The notes beneath the pieces are model-generated. The model made no database searches, was not told the origin of the DNA, and saw only the letters and a list, made by a program, of their open reading frames with translations. This document shows positions 63,701-64,000 of a DNA stretch of 64,000 nt, in pieces. The first letter of the stretch is position 1. Every line of letters begins with the position of its first letter. The position numbers and the translations under genes are program-made. This DNA is from an uncultured Eubacteriales bacterium. GTDB lineage: Bacteria; Bacillota; Clostridia; Christensenellales; Aristaeellaceae. Location of the stretch: contig CADAQF010000002.1 in assembly GCA_902790015.1 (NCBI GenBank), forward strand, positions 1 through 64,000. The letters run 5' to 3'.

Positions 63701-64000
63701 GCACGGCCAGCCAGCGGGTGACGGCCTACGGCACCGTGAACCGCGACCGGGTCAACCTGCGCGCCGAGCCCAATACATCCAGCACTTCCCTGTATATGAT
63801 GAGCCGCAACGAAATGGCCTATGTGCTGGATACCATACAGGTTCAGGACGAAAAGCAGTCCCAGGACGCAAAGCAGACACCGGGCGTAAGGCTTTGGTAC
63901 TATATCACCATAAGCGGGCATACAGGCTATGTTCGCTCCGATTACCTGGATATCCTGACCCAGTACCAGCTGGACAGCTTCCTGGATACCGAGGAGTTCC
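60706..64000 (+). CDS. large secreted MucBP-like / SH3-repeat protein, C-terminus beyond window
   Basis: A GTG start at 60706 follows GGAGG at 7 bases and opens a frame of 1098 residues that runs off the edge. A signal peptide (1-26, ending LPALAG) leads to an Ig-like part (about 40-140). Five MucBP-like repeats of ~70 residues follow (about 167-231, 244-313, 322-390, 423-492 and 504-573), each ending with a VFYYTY, VTFHYV or VTFYYR type strand. Five SH3-like segments follow (about 592-661, 693-752, 811-878, 908-974 and 1008-1085; for example LRTVNLRSYPD, RDRVNLRAEPN). Thr/Pro linkers (TPTPAPEATQTP) separate them. No catalytic domain is visible yet. A surface or cell-wall-binding role is likely. 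Confidence 0.85.
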   Translation, partial: MRRHLIKILWPLLLALCLTLSLPALAGDALLDTYGMDLDLFLTYPDPYGEEMSLYPEPAGITDGAIALWCYLPDGDVSQVTLHVSDVNGLYTFMPSEGTVFPVTDAGETLSGPFLCEVTALSEDGEEVTLRVYLSLSAQAPSQEDAPAFSETPLPDPTEAPVQGEPISVTVHFVDEEGRFIAPDRVTTVWTGQLDAVYADNIEGYTRLGDVARMVNLPLGATEADDIYFVYQAPEPTPVPADAQVVIEYRDTAGEKLAEDTVVICPGGVTTTVSAEPEGLSENYVPEGQLTQDVTVDADGAHPDRVVFYYTYQEPASAPVVRVTVRHVDMQGNELFPAQELILPEGEQTTVTALSSDALGGNWFAADGASKDLTVHDEGDGTQTVFFVYVPSPAQDAETSAPAPEATQVPAAPTFTPAPAPVVKLVQVLYVYENDELTGYSSSRLEPVSEGDTLLFAEEPKPGYRLDGDDAQLVTVYADGTAEPETVTFHYVQAAKPEETPPLTASVSVYFRTEDGINVATPTMAKVTAGTQLIYADPPDLPDGYDQITQPQTVTLSEDGTLYPDTVTFYYRKSQPEETEQFDGRTDFSLQPYSGYAKALRTVNLRSYPDQGDSANIVASVSSDDLIYLKGVTTYKNSNWFYVSVNGRMGYVSSSVVRELTEKETARLGVENLAEGTDPPAVDPETGLVERWGKTTTKVRYRSEPNGKVIRELSKGSELFILSEEETDGVVWYKALYNGREGCIMAEYVDLFSQSQSALKQSQLKTPVPTHTVMMTRVPTATPTVFVPTAVPTQTPVPTTPAPTDTPPLYAGYGLTVSRTAVRSGLDRADEGIREMVSVDTLVTIQGQAYVDGVCWDSVTVLSTNTSGFMEDSHLRRISNEEAEIYRRELATATPAPVIDSTPEPFSGMARALGDFIPLRADMSSNAQILALLMRDSVVSVLNQETLPDGLTWCLAQYGADIGYVRRDMIEQMNDWEIAGYLASLRTPTPAPEATQTPRTASQRVTAYGTVNRDRVNLRAEPNTSSTSLYMMSRNEMAYVLDTIQVQDEKQSQDAKQTPGVRLWYYITISGHTGYVRSDYLDILTQYQLDSFLDTEEF

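Overview
The window reads as a chromosomal segment of a GC-rich, gut-type Firmicute in class Clostridia. This is inferred from strong Gram-positive ribosome-binding sites (AGGAGG), TTGACA/TATAAT promoters, ZapA, MutS2 and greA-lysS gene content, TP-rich secreted SH3 proteins, and the split gcvPA/gcvPB glycine decarboxylase. A Christensenellales or Aristaeella-like lineage is possible but not proven. No rRNA, tRNA or CRISPR array was seen.

Layout. 1-4350 is a decaying accessory patch. It holds a secreted-protein gene running off the left edge, a secreted-protein pseudogene (frameshift plus a TGA in place of a Cys codon), a 58-codon N-terminal stub of a HipA-like kinase behind an intact promoter/palindrome, and nested 5' remnants of an IS1182-type and an ISAs1-type transposase with a possible serine-recombinase tail. 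4393-11433 is a complete glycine-cleavage operon (gcvT-gcvH-gcvPA-gcvPB-lplA-lpd) behind a tandem glycine riboswitch, closed by a bidirectional terminator. 11432-13965 is a divergent CE2-type esterase / GH10 xylanase pair. 14024-19478 carries lysS (with a fused C-terminal tRNA-binding domain), greA, and the asd-dapA-dapB lysine/diaminopimelate operon. 19499-24309 encodes an L,D-transpeptidase and a membrane-anchored beta-propeller protein, probably co-transcribed. 24476-28847 encodes a predicted lipoprotein and FtsK. 28848-29800 is a repeat-rich non-coding stretch with covarying hairpins and tandem repeats.

29802-41804 holds a ROK sugar kinase, a secreted SH3-type protein, pyruvate kinase co-transcribed with an AAA+ ATPase, an oligopeptide ABC importer (oppA-attenuator-oppBCDF), and an orphan rplJ-rplL pair with an L10 leader. 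41812-47047 has a DUF308 membrane protein and a four-gene ABC exporter-like operon (GldA/GldF/GldG-like plus DUF4340). 47197-55954 has a small membrane protein facing a long minus-strand operon, zapA-U32-mutS2-response regulator-histidine kinase-ispE. 55956-58610 is a MacB-like ABC fusion. 58781-60455 is mgtE with a TTG start behind a candidate leader peptide. 60614-64000 is a large secreted protein with five MucBP-like and five SH3-like repeats running off the right edge.

Functionally the window links one-carbon/glycine catabolism, lysine and peptidoglycan precursor synthesis, and an extensive envelope programme (L,D-transpeptidase, SH3 proteins, FtsK, ZapA, ABC systems). The most unusual items are the covarying hairpin family downstream of ftsK, the candidate mgtE leader peptide, the hairpin abutting the Shine-Dalgarno at 47299-47328, and the HipA-like stub. 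I see no clear complete new defence or mobile system.
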